A stretch of DNA of 25,547 nt from an uncultured bacterium. GTDB taxonomy: Bacteria; Patescibacteria; JAEDAM01; Absconditabacterales; Absconditicoccaceae. The notes beneath the pieces are model-generated. The model saw only the letters and a program-made list of their open reading frames with translations, searched no databases and had not been told where the DNA came from. Position numbers and translations under genes: made by a program. Location of the stretch: positions 1 to 25,547 of the forward strand of contig CALFEN010000223.1 of assembly GCA_937950065.1 (NCBI GenBank), given 5' to 3'. Of this stretch, positions 10,233-19,812 are shown piece after piece (within the stretch, counting starts at the first letter, position 1; each line of letters opens with the position of its first letter).

Positions 10233-10988
10233 ATGGATATAAAAAATTTTATCTCTCAATATGATATAAACCAAATATTAAAACTTGAATCACAAGATCC
10301 GCAGTTTTGTGCACTTTCCAGTGCCCGGCAGCAAATCAAAGTATTGCAGCAAGACGATAAAATTCTTTTGGCAAACTTTCTTTTTCTTGTAATCCAAAAT
10401 GCTCTAGTTTCCTATCAATTAAGCGGGAGATGAGAAAACCGGCGAGAAGAATTTGGACACAATTTGTCCAATTACTTTAAAACTTCACAGAATCTAAATA
10501 TCGAAACTAATTTAGCATTCCGAACAAAGATTTTGAAAAACTGCAAAAATAACTGCCGTCTAAACAAAATGAAACTCGATAGAATAAAAAAAACTTTAAA
10601 ATTTTTCGGGACTTTGAATGACTACCAGACGTTGAAAAATTTTTACAATGATATGGCTGGATTAAATGATTTTTTAGCCCAGATGATGAAGCAAAGAAAA
10701 GACGCCAAAACCATAGTTTTTGCAGTGAAAATGTTTGGCTACTGATCAAGGATTGTTTTTGGTAATACTATCACATATCCATTTGATATTTCTATACCAA
10801 TTGACGCACGCATCATCAAAATTTACGAAAAAAATACTTGAGAAATCAGTTCTTCTCACAGGCAGATTAAAGAATTCTTTGATAATCTATCTATGACTTA
10901 CAAAATCCCGCCATTACATCTTGACACTGTTTTACGATTAAAATACTGGAATTTATTTATATTTAGAAACAAAAAATGAAATATCTAA
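10233..10988 (+). CDS. 8-oxoguanine DNA glycosylase/AP lyase, archaeal AGOG type
   Basis: 251 aa with TGA-Gly codons. The C-terminal half carries the AGOG signature: KTIVFAVKMFGYGSRIVFGN, then ITYPFDISIPIDARI, then IPPLHLDTVLRLKYW. Lys166 in the VKMFGYG segment and Asp191 in PIDAR match the expected Schiff-base lysine and catalytic aspartate of this helix-hairpin-helix glycosylase family. Known members remove 8-oxoguanine from DNA and nick the abasic site. AGOG is best known from archaea, so its presence here is notable and may reflect transfer. Start ATG 10233 is the first in frame. The stop overlaps the start of the DUF1294 gene by one base. Any regulation is unknown. Confidence 0.82.
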
Positions 10989-11248
10989 TGTATTATCTTA
11001 TTATAATAAATTTACTAGCGTTTATTTATTTTGGGATAGACAAATATCTTGCTGTCAAACAAAAATACCGCGTCTCCGAAAAGCAACTGCTAATACTTAC
11101 TGCTTTGGGTGGATTTTTGTGAGCAATACTTGGTATGCATTTTTTTTCGCACAAGACTATCAAATCCAGTTTCCAGATAAGATTTTGGACAATAGTTGGT
11201 CTATGGATTGTTGTTTTGATAGTGCTTTTGAAATATGGAATTTTGTAA
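10988..11248 (+). CDS. DUF1294 family small membrane protein
   Basis: 86 aa, typical length for the family. It has an N-terminal span (YYLIIINLLAFIYFG), the family motif GIDKYLAVKQKYRVSEKQLL, a Gly-rich second span (LTALGGFLGAILGMHFFSHK, one Gly from TGA), KTIKSSFQIRFW, and a C-terminal span (IVGLWIVVLIVLL). It is translationally coupled to the AGOG glycosylase gene (TAATG overlap). The family is an integral membrane protein of unknown function. Confidence 0.85.
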
Positions 11249-11322
11249 AAAAATTTAAGTTAGATAACTATATATGTATTTATGATTATAATCTAAACAA
11301 ATTTAGAAATCTTTTATAAACA

Positions 11323-13206
11323 TTATTTATATTTGTATGGAACTACAGGAGGAGTAAAATCATATAACCACAGGGACCATCAATTTATCACGCGAAACTC
11401 TTCTATATATCCATCTAATGAGTTTAGACCTCAGTCAGTATCTCATCATATGACAAAATTATTGTATGTAGTAGGAGTAAAAAAGGCTTCTCCATCAGCT
11501 AATATCCAACTATTAACATATACACCATTTAAAAAAATCTTTAATGTATTTGATGAAGTACGAATAAGTGCTATATGATATCGGGTATCTGGTTTGGGAT
11601 CCCATTCTGTTACGTCTTTTAAAAGTCTCCATCAAGTACCGTTATTTGATACTCACAAAACCAGTCTATCTCCAAAATGAGCCATAAATATACTTGCCTG
11701 TCATTTATCCAACCGACTACCATGCATAAATAAATTTTCTACTCTCTTCGGTTGATTTATTTTTACCCAAAAGTCTATAGAAAAAGGCGATGCTCAAAAG
11801 GAGAATCCCGTGCTGACAGGAGTTTTTATATAACTTCCACTACCGTCGAAATAAATACTTGTAGTTCAAAATTTAGCTGTCTTATTAGTATGTACAGGAT
11901 TACCAACTTTGGTAAGAGTCAAATTATAAAAAGAACTATCAGTAAAAGTTGTAGATCAAGATGTTGTTTCTGACTGCAAAAGCAAAGGGGTTTGAGATAC
12001 ATATCAAGTAGAATATCTATCATACGGCCATGTCCAAGGTCATCAGGTAGACGACATATCACAAAACGCCGATACTGGCTGCATACTACCTGTGAGATCA
12101 GGGTCTATCATATATGTTCCACTTCCCAAAACTGCTCCTGTATAACTATAAGGACTTGTAGCATTTTTGTATTTATCACAACTTTGTGGATAAGTTCAGT
12201 CTACCCACGCATTAGGATTATCCCAGCTTCCACTTCATACTATTATTCATTTGTATGCAGAACAAAGATCTGGAACTCATAAATTATCTCAAGAACATGC
12301 CCATGTATATCATCAAGTTAATACTGTAACGGCACTGCCTGTTCATGATGTACATAAATCCTGACTAGGTGTAGTATTCCGTAAAAAAGTTTTTAGATTG
12401 GAGGATCAACACTTCCCATTTGCTCAAATCTTAGTACTATCCACGCTAAATAACTTCCCTCAAAGAGCATCTTTTATTACAACTCTTACCTGATCTGGAG
12501 TATTTATCTTTCATGAAAAAGTTTGAATAACATTTGTATAGACATTCTTATCATTCATAACATCTGTATCAAAATAATCACTTACATCTACGCTCGAAAC
12601 AGTTTCCATATTATCCAAAGGTTTTCATGATTCTACAACTCACAGCATCCCGTTGAAAATCATCGTAGAATCTACCAAAAACAAACTAGGACATCACCAC
12701 AAAGTATAAGTAGCATCAGCATTTGTTATAAGAAATCAATTGTAATTTCCCACAACTTCAGCTACATTGAAATCCATAAATATTTCATCTCATATCATTT
12801 CTCTAGCAGTACTCTCCATATCTACTTTCAATTGATATTTTTTAAAATTATTTGTCACACTATAAGAGTAAATATCGTCTGACCTCAAGTCTAAAGATAG
12901 TTTTGTATAACGTCTTATATTTCATTTTACTGTATTGCCAAATATTCATTGATACCAAGCAGTTTGATTCCCTGTATCTAACACGGAGGTTACTTTATCC
13001 GGAGACGGAAAATCTCAATTAACCAAAGAATATGATTCAAGTGCTGACTGCATCATTGTCATATCTCCAAGCCTTATGGAATCTCTTGATTTTATCATCC
13101 ATTTATTTATGTAATAAATAGATAAAGTTATAAGCAAAACAAGAATAGTAAACACTATTATTAATTCTATAAGTGAAAAGGCTTTAAATTTTTGTTTTTT
13201 ACCCAT
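11323..13206 (-). CDS. Type IV pilin-like adhesin with fibrinogen-like and LamG domains
   Basis: 627 aa, ATG 13204-13206, TAA 11323-11325. The N-terminus MGKKQKFKAFSLIELIIVFT is a class III signal: cut expected between Ala9 and Phe10 (Ala replacing the usual Gly), Glu at mature +5 (Glu14), then a hydrophobic helix to about residue 30. A pseudopilin-like domain follows (DMTMMQSALESYSL, GDFPSPDKV). From about 260 to 385 comes a Cys-rich region with TWACSG and GTYMIDPDLTGSMQPVSAFC, the start motif of fibrinogen-C-like domains. Residues about 425-620 form a LamG/concanavalin-like jellyroll (TSIYFDGSGSYIKT, FSIDFWVKI, YHIALIRTSSNTLKIFLNG, LDGYIEEFRV). This architecture suggests a minor pilin displaying a sugar- or protein-binding head on a type IV pilus or pseudopilus. 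No pilus machinery genes lie in the window. Confidence 0.85.
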
Positions 13207-13286
13207 TTTTTAAAAATTATTTTTAATTGACCAATTTTAAATATTTTTGTGTTTTTTACAAGAAATTATTGAAGGAATTTTATTTT

Positions 13287-13904
13287 TTATATATCTCCGT
13301 CTATGATATTATTATATGTTCATTCATTACATATCTCCATTATAAGTTTTTTAAGTTGGTTCGGTCTCTTGACAAATGTTAAAGTCATTTTTCAAGATCA
13401 ATATTTCTCTCAAGTTTGTCATGGGACAAGCTCAGCACTTCCATCAGATAAAAATATCAAATCTCAATATCCTAGGATATTACCAAGTAATGAAGCTCTA
13501 TATGATCTTATAGATCTTATCTTTTTGATAGGGAAAGATTTGTAGCTACTATTAAGCAATCAAAGTTGACCATAAGTGATTATTTCGTCGGGATTTACTA
13601 TAGTGAAATCAAATCTATAATGTACGTATATATTAAAAATATATTTTAATATCACCAAGAAGAATATTACCCAAAGCCCCAAAACAATATAAGACAATAT
13701 ATCCCAAAAAGAATGAAGAAAATAAATTAAAAAAAATACTCCCAAAGAGAGTATTAAAAATCCCAAAAAAGGAAGAATTCATTTTACAAGCCAATAATAA
13801 TTTGATCTGGTAATTAATAAAACGCTTTTTTGTCAGTACTTTTGGATACTTTCCTGATATTCTGTCTCTCTAAGTTCTGTGTCAAAATTATTAAATATTT
13901 TCAT
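13287..13904 (-). CDS. Membrane protein with bacterial PH-like domain
   Basis: 205 aa with TGA-Gly codons; ATG 13902-13904, preceded by AAAGGA, TAA 13287-13289. The cytoplasmic N-terminus (FNNFDTELRETEYQESI) is followed by two spans (about 45-62 and 68-90). The C-terminal half reads YRFDFTIVNPDEIITYGQLG, then FPIKKIRSIRSYRASLLGNI, GYGDLIFLSDGS and KMTLTFVKRPNQLKKLI, the beta-strand pattern of bPH (PH-like) domains. It has its own promoter and lies 80 bp upstream of the pilin-adhesin gene on the same strand. Role unknown. Confidence 0.72.
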
Positions 13905-13946
13905 TCCTTTTGTTTGTTTTTTATTGATAAATAATTAATTTTATAT

Positions 13947-13976
13947 ATTATATATTGTTTTTAAATCATTTTTCAA
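13947..13976 (-). promoter_or_regulatory. Promoter of the PH-like membrane gene
   Basis: Read on the minus strand: TTGAAA (plus 13971-13976), an 18-bp spacer and a perfect TATAAT (plus 13947-13952), 42 bp before the ATG. It follows directly after the terminator of the ybaB transcript, which fits a new transcription unit starting here. Confidence 0.55.
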
Positions 13977-13986
13977 TATTTTTTTT

Positions 13987-14015
13987 AAAAAAAACCTTAC
14001 ATATTTAAATGTAAG
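13987..14015 (-). terminator. Intrinsic terminator downstream of ybaB
   Basis: Inverted repeat CTTACAT/ATGTAAG (13996-14002 and 14009-14015) with a 6-nt loop. In minus-strand direction it is followed by a run of eight T. It lies 12 bp after the ybaB stop and closes the unit that includes trigger factor, the oxidoreductase and YbaB. Confidence 0.7.
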
Positions 14016-14026
14016 ATTTAGTATTT

Positions 14027-14356
14027 TTACATATTTGGCAAAGCACCTGATCACATCATATTTGCGATATCATTCGGATCAAAACCAAGTATCTCTTTTG
14101 TTTTTTCAGCAACAACCTCTTGGGCTTTTTGTTGTCATTTCATAAAACAAGCTTTGATGGCATTTTCAAGAACAGCCTTATTTGCTACAGTAAGCAATGT
14201 TTCATCTTCTATTCTAACATCTTTTACTTTCATTTCTCCAGTAATGTCTATTACTACGCCACTTTCTTTTGCTCTAATAACAATATTTTTTAGAGCATCT
14301 TGTAATTTTTTGTATTTTTCATACATTTGTTTTAGTTCTCATACGTTTCAAAACAT
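14027..14356 (-). CDS. ybaB: YbaB/EbfC nucleoid-associated protein
   Basis: 109 aa, the usual length; TGA read as Gly four times, including codons 3 and 6. The N-terminal helix LKQMYEKYKKLQDAL is followed by the beta part with GVVIDITGEMKVKDVRIE, then a second helix region (LENAIKACFMKGQQKAQEVV) and the family's C-terminal Gly/Met-rich tail (ANMMGSGALPNM). YbaB homodimers bind DNA as tweezers and shape the nucleoid. It is the last gene of a run with trigger factor and a flavodoxin-fold oxidoreductase (26-bp gap), followed by a terminator. The usual partners dnaX and recR are not adjacent. Confidence 0.9.
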
Positions 14357-14382
14357 TTTTATATTATTTAAATAATAAAAGT

Positions 14383-14949
14383 TTAAATAAGTTTTTTTCA
14401 ATATTTCATAAGTTTGGTTAGCCTCCCCTGCTTCTTTTCTTTTGACAGTTTCCTCAATCAAAATATTTTGGTTATTCTAGTTACTCTAATCCCACACATT
14501 CACAATGTCATTTTCATAACTTTGATAGCTGGATTTCCAAATAGATAGTAATATATACTTGGTCAATCTGCTGTGACTATGATATGTGCAGTGCGTCATT
14601 TTAGTAGTTTTTGAGGCAACAACGTTTTATTAAATTTATAAGCAAATCATGAAAGCAAAGTCCTATCCAAAAACCCTTTTAGAATAGCTGGCATGTTATA
14701 CCACCGGGTAGGATACACAAATACCAAATGATCAGCTCGTAAGATATCTTCTTGAAAAGAAGAGACATCATCATCTATATTTTTATCATTAATTCAAGTG
14801 ATAAGATTGGTATCGAATTGCTCTTCAATAAGATTTATTCTTTTTATAATTCAGCATCATTCTTTGACTCATTTTTCATAATTATCTGCTAACGCTCAAC
14901 AAAAGCTATTTAACCTCGTATGACCCAAAATAAGCAATATTTTCTTCAT
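14383..14949 (-). CDS. Flavodoxin-fold NAD(P)H oxidoreductase
   Basis: 188 aa. The N-terminal strand and phosphate loop read KKILLILGHTRLNSFCGALA, as in the NAD(P)H:quinone oxidoreductase/flavodoxin-like-fold family, where the S-F-C-x-A-L turn binds FMN or FAD. Next come DDDVSSFQEDILRADHLVFV, then YPTRWYNMPAILKGFLDR, the highly conserved active-site stretch, then TADGPSIYYYLFGNP. Likely a soluble flavin enzyme that reduces quinones or similar acceptors. The start lies 10 bp after the trigger factor stop, so the two are co-transcribed. Confidence 0.85.
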
Positions 14950-14959
14950 CTCTTGCAAA

Positions 14960-16198
14960 TTATTTTTTAGACTTTTTAGTTTCTTTTTTGTCTGACTTTT
15001 TACCAGCAAGTCATTCAAGTAATCTTTGATAAAGTTTTTCTTCGGCTTCGAATTGTTTTTCCCAATCAATTTGACCAAGCTCCATAAGTTCCACAAGTTT
15101 TCTAAACACTAAAAACTTTTGTAAGCTTTCTTTACTAGCATTATTTATATCGTTAGCCATTTTTTCTCTATTTTCCTGTCATTGTTTTTCTAGATATTCC
15201 TTGAATTTAGCTTCTCAACCAAGTCTGTCCTGCAAAGATTGATATCTTGATTTAATTTCTAAATCAATAATAGTCTTTGGGATCTCTACATTCAAACTTT
15301 CCATGGATTTTGCTATAAAATCCTCTATGGTTTGAACTAATCATGTTTCATGCTTTTGAGTTTTTATAACTTCAGATATTTTTTCTCTCAATTCCTGTTC
15401 TGTTTTTAATCCATCTTTCTCAAAGAATTTAACAATATTTTCTTCTGTAAATTCAGGCAATACAACTTCCCTAATATCAATGATATCAAACTCCATTTTC
15501 TTTGGAGTTGCTATCTCTTTTTTTGATTGAAGTAATATTGGTAATTTTTTATCATAATCTATCTCAAATTTTTCTGATTTTTTCCTATTAAGGAATATTG
15601 TTTTGAGCTCTGGGAATTCTTCGAATTCTTCTTTTGCAAGGATAGCAGATCACTTATCCAAAACATTACCGTCTTTATCTTTGTATTCAAATCTTACTTT
15701 GAAAATACTATCCATAGTTACGGCTTCTACTTCTTTGTAGTCAGCATACTGTCTTTTGATATTATTTATAGCATCATCTATTTCTTTTTCGGTTACAGCT
15801 TCATCTATAGGTTTAAGTTCATAGATTTTCCAGTTATCATTTTTTACTTCTACCTCTGGATAGACGTCAAGCTTAAATGATAATTGTACTTTCTCTCACT
15901 CTTCTTTTTGATTGAGATCATATATTTGTCAGATAAATCTTACATCAGAATTTTCATCAAGAACTTTATTTACTCACTGATGAATAGCCTCTTCATATAT
16001 TCATACTTTTAGATATTCAGGTTTAACATTTTGTTCTACCATATTGAGAGGTACGTGCCCTTTTCTAAATCACTGCACGCTCATATCTTTTTGGAAATTT
16101 ACCAAAACAGCTGATTTTAGTCAGTCAAAGTCCTCTTTTGATACGGTCAAAATAATTTCATAATTTGAATTTTTTCATTTAAGAAGTTTGTAATCCAT
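14960..16198 (-). CDS. tig: Trigger factor, ribosome-associated chaperone
   Basis: 412 aa, near the usual 430. The N-terminal ribosome-binding domain carries GFRKGHVP at residues 43-50, the L23-binding signature. The middle has the FKBP-type insertion (DYKEVEAVTMDSIFKVRFEY to EIDYDKKLP), though it is divergent and peptidyl-prolyl isomerase activity is uncertain. The C-terminal helical chaperone arms run from about residue 270 (FTEENIVKFFEKDGLKTEQE) to the end, with a Lys-rich tail (KKSDKKETKKSKK). It binds nascent chains at the exit tunnel. It is the first gene of the tig-oxidoreductase-ybaB unit; the 105-bp upstream gap is AT-rich, with a possible TTGAAT/ATTATA promoter. Confidence 0.93.
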
Positions 16199-16303
16199 AA
16201 TATATATTAATTGAAATAAAAAAATTATTTGCGTAAAATATATAATATTGATTATTTTTTATAATTCAATAGAAAATTTCATGTTTTGGGAAACTGTTTT
16301 TGA

Positions 16304-16837
16304 CTATTTATTTATAAAACAACGATAAGGATAAGATGATGTAATAGGTCAAGTATTGGGAGTTCAAGTTGATCGTGCGTATAATATAAACCGCCGGTAA
16401 GGGGAAGTATTTGGATTTGCCCGCATATCATCAACCATATCATAATTTACACTAGCATTGACTAGATTACTTTTTGCTGCTATTACTATTTCACCATAAC
16501 TCGGCAATCTTCAACCGAATCTATCAAAACAATCTTTTTCAGCATTTGGGAATGTGGCTGCTGTATTAGCATCATTTTGCATACATCAAAGTATATTTCA
16601 TTGATTTTGTATCAAAACAAATCAAGACGGACAAGACATAGATTTATCAACTAAAGCATTTCGTTTAGAAGCATTTAGAGTTTCCCCAGCACCGACATAA
16701 AGTTTATTTGCTTCGATCTCGTTGGTAGGACTAGTAGTCTGCCGTGCCCTGATAAATAAAAATCATAGTATCAATACAGTCAACATTCAAAATCCAATAA
16801 AAAGTCATGTTAAATAATTTTTTAGATATTTCTTCAT
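16304..16837 (-). CDS. Secreted, membrane-anchored protein with lectin-like C-terminus (paralogue A)
   Basis: 177 aa, ATG 16835-16837, TAG 16304-16306. One N-terminal span (about 10-30, LTGLFIGFGMLTVLILGFLF) is followed by ARQTTSPTNEIEANKLYVGA and GETLNASKRNALVDKSM. The C-terminal part (CPSGFVLI, NAEKDCFDRFGGRLPSYGEI) is like the core of C-type-lectin-like or DUF1566-type exported domains, with paired Cys residues. The stem LYVxxxETLxAxKRN is shared with the next gene upstream on this strand. Probably an exported cell-surface or pilus-associated protein. The binding partner is unknown. Confidence 0.68.
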
Positions 16838-16863
16838 TTGTATTTCTAAAAAATAAAATAATT

Positions 16864-17466
16864 TTACCAAGTCTTGGCTATCATGCGACATGAATAAGTA
16901 GTCGAACTACTAGAAGGGCTTAATATAACTCATTCAGTAGTTGTTGGATTAGTTCGTTCTATTTTTAGATTTTTACTAGATCATGAAGCATATCATTCTA
17001 ATAAAACTTCAGTTCAGTTAATAGCGGCAGATCGTGTCGTAACAACATCTGAACCTCAAGCATATCATAAGTATTCATAATTTGTTCAATTATCTATATT
17101 TATTCTGTATGCAGGTGCTCATCTTTGAGTAGAGCAATAAAATCAAACTAAAATTTTACCGCTTGCTCCAACCGGAACATCAAGACTCAAATCACTAATA
17201 GCAGTCCATCCAGCACTAGCAGGCAAAGTTATATCATGCGTTACTTTAGCTTGATAAACTTTGAATCTGTCTATCATAGTATTTCGTTTGGCTGCGGTCA
17301 GCGTTTCACTGCTATTTACATATAACGATGTTGGTGTGGCATCACTAATATTAGGATTGGTAGAGGTCCGGGCTTTTAGTAAAGCATAGGATCAAATTCA
17401 AACAACAATTAAAAAAGTCGCTGACGCTATCAGTCCGAATTTTATTGCTTTTATATTTTCTCTCAT
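16864..17466 (-). CDS. Secreted, membrane-anchored beta-rich protein (paralogue B)
   Basis: 200 aa, ATG 17464-17466, TAA 16864-16866. An N-terminal span (IKFGLIASATFLIVVGIGSY) is followed by ARTSTNPNISDATPTSLYVN and SSETLTAAKRNTMIDRF, the same stem as paralogue A. The rest is a Ser/Thr/Gly-rich beta-sandwich-like domain (ITLPASAGWTAISDLSLDVP, GKILVGFYCS, NLKIERTNPTTTEGV) ending SCRMIAKTW. The gap to the downstream paralogue is 26 bp. Probably exported and tethered by its N-terminal helix. The start lies 70 bp after the SpoU methyltransferase stop, so it may have its own promoter. Confidence 0.68.
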
Positions 17467-17536
17467 ATTAAAAATTTATTAATAAAATATTTTTATTAAA
17501 TGATAATTAATATTTTTTATATTTCAATAGTTTCTT

Positions 17537-17998
17537 TTACAAAAGATTTCTCCAAAACTCCCACATAAAAATAGCACTGCTTTGTCCTACATTTAGAGAT
17601 TCTTTGATTCCTTTCATCGGTATACTTACTACGTAATCAGATTTTTCCATGGTCTGTGCCAAAACGCCGTCTACTTCATTTCCAAAGATTATAGCAAAAT
17701 TTTGGTCTATTTTGGTAAAATCAAAATCTTTGAGCGAAATGCTATTTTCTCCGGTTTCAGCAGAAATCAAAGCTTTATAATTTTGTTTAGCAAAATCCAG
17801 AGCTTTATCACTATCCAGAAATTCAAAGATTTTTACTGTTTTTTCAGCTCATAGTGAAGTCTTTTTTACTTTTTCGTGAGTGAGAGGTGACGCTGTATAA
17901 CCAGATATTATCACATCAAACCCAAACGCATCTGCAGTACGAACCATATTTCATACATTGTATGCACTACGTATATTTTCCAGTATTATTGCTGCCAT
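17537..17998 (-). CDS. SpoU/TrmH-family RNA 2'-O-methyltransferase
   Basis: 153 aa, a minimal SPOUT domain without an N-terminal extension. Motif 1 is LENIRSAYNVGNMVRTADAF, motif 2 is FAIIFGNEVDGV, and motif 3 is VVSIPMKGIKESLNVGQSSA, giving the trefoil-knot S-adenosylmethionine site and the catalytic Arg in NIRS. It should methylate the 2'-OH of a tRNA or rRNA ribose; the exact target cannot be read from sequence. It starts 3 bp after the stop of the alpha/beta hydrolase gene, so the two are in one operon. The stop is a true TAA. Confidence 0.88.
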
Positions 17999-18001
17999 TT
18001 T

Positions 18002-18727
18002 TTATTCATTAAACTCTAAATTATGTCATCAATTTTTCAAAATATTAATTTTTACAAAAGGATATTTTGTGTATCTTTTTGTATCATAATTCTTTATATC
18101 TACGACATTATCCGTTTCAGATATTGTCAAAATAACAGTTCATTTATAATCATTTTGAGATAAAAATTCAAGGAAATTTCATAATAAATCCATAGGTTCG
18201 AGCATATCAAGACTCCTTATATAATTTTCATTAACAAATATTCATTTTTTATGATAAAATCATTCTTTGGTTTTTATAAAATTTTTCATTATCTGTAAAT
18301 TTGGCACAGGAGCCCAAAGATGTATTTCTCTAACTTTTTTTATTAAGCAGCATTTTAGCATCAAAGAAATCATGGCAACTATTCATCATTGAGAATGAGC
18401 CTGAATATCTATACATCATTCCTCATCAAGTATGTTCTCAATTTCCTGGGCAGTAAAAAATATTGTAGACTCTAGATCTCTAGTAAATCATTTGAAATTT
18501 TTTAAATGTCAAATAATTCCTTCCACAATTTCTTTGGTTATAGAAGGATACCTTCTTTTTAGTTTTAAAAATACTTCACTTACTGGATATCTTGTCAAAA
18601 ATGCTATTAATTTTTGCTCTGAAACTTTTTTAATATTTTTTTGAACTATTATTTTATCTCATTTTATCCCATCTCTAAAAATACCATCTTCAGTATTACT
18701 AAATCAAGGGATATAAACAGTTTTCAT
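18002..18727 (-). CDS. Alpha/beta-hydrolase fold protein
   Basis: 241 aa with TGA-Gly codons. The N-terminus KTVYIPGFSN gives a first strand plus oxyanion-hole-like turn. The nucleophile elbow is IQAHSQGGIVAM with Ser112. The triad is completed by Asp206 (SETDNVVD) and His235 (KNGGHNLEF). All three lie in the right order and spacing for a serine hydrolase or esterase. No signal peptide is present. It is followed 3 bp later by the SpoU methyltransferase gene and sits 65 bp after the transglutaminase-like gene. The substrate is unknown. Confidence 0.78.
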
Positions 18728-18792
18728 ATTTTTTCAAAATTTTGTAAACACAAACTATATTATATACAAATTACACTTTTAGTCAAACCTTT

Positions 18793-19677
18793 TTACAACA
18801 GACCTCAAACAAGTAATCTCAAATCTCTGTCTGTATCAAAAATATTTTTTAATTTTTCAAAATTCTGGTCAGGCTCCAGCATAAGTGTAGCAAGCGCATC
18901 TATTTTATCAAGATCTTTTTGCGATACATCTGATAAATCTGCTGGAGTCAATTTTGGGACATGGAAATATACTATTTCATTATTCATTAGGCAGTGAAAA
19001 TCATAAAATAATGACCACAGAACAGTTATTTTTCATCTCACAGGTTTTGCATTCATAAATCTTAATTCATCATCTTTACCCAGATTTATATCAGTCCATG
19101 CTCTAGCAGGAAAATCAAACTGATCATCTTTTATATCAAAGGGATCTATAGCAGGATTTCCCATACTCATACATCCGTCTACGTCTATAGTTACTCGTCT
19201 AGCTGCAGAAAAATCATAGTATTGCACTATCCGGTGATCCCAGCTAAATCAGTCTGTAGTGAAATATGAAGCATTTCAGCTTCTTACTCTGGCAGGGATT
19301 CATTTAGATTTCAGTATACTTGCTGTGGTAATAGCAGTAAACCTGCATGTCAAAACCATTTTATCTGCTTCGTTTCTGTCTAGCGTAAAACCTCTATCAT
19401 CTCTACGATAAAGTTCAGTCAAGATGCCTCCGACTGTAGGGAAATTATCATCTTCCGGCTGTCTATACCAAGGAACTTTGGTCATATCTCCAAACCTAAG
19501 ATCTGCATTTGATCAGACATTGCCATCTGCCAGAGTAGTTCTATGTATAAAAGTCTTTCTTATAAGATAAGAAAGTTCTTTGATATCACTGGGTAATTCT
19601 TTTAAATAATCTTTGTAAAGTCAAGGATCGGTATACTGACTAAACTTTAGATAAAAATCTAGTATTTCTTGATTCAT
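18793..19677 (-). CDS. Transglutaminase-like cysteine protein
   Basis: 294 aa with TGA-Gly codons. The core is LTCRFTAITTASILKSKGIP with Cys111, then SWDHRIVQYYDFSAARRVTI with His148, then IDVDG with Asp165, a normal Cys-His-Asp triad of the transglutaminase/protease-like superfamily. The N-terminal part (PWYRQPEDDNFPTVGGIL, FTLDRNEADKMVL) leads into it, and a C-terminal tail of about 100 residues is helical. No signal peptide was seen, so a cytoplasmic peptidase, amidase or cross-linking role is possible. It is 135 bp downstream of the M23-SLH gene on the same strand. Confidence 0.82.
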
Positions 19678-19812
19678 TTTTATTTTTTACAAATTACTCT
19701 TTTTTATTCTTTTATTCCTCTTTTTCTATTTTTTCAAAGAAAAATTTTTTATATACAATATAAATATTTATATATAAAAAGCAACTTATTCGTAGAAAAA
19801 GACTATAAACTC

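Noticed and set aside
11249..11322. Bidirectional terminator between the convergent DUF1294 and pilin genes (TTAGAT/ATCTAA)
   Set aside because: The loop is about 25 nt and the pairing is AT-only, too weak to call.
11752..12282. Plus-strand ORFs rich in Arg, Ser and Cys
   Set aside because: Antisense of the pilin-LamG gene, whose frame is continuous from 13206 to 11323 with recognisable domains.
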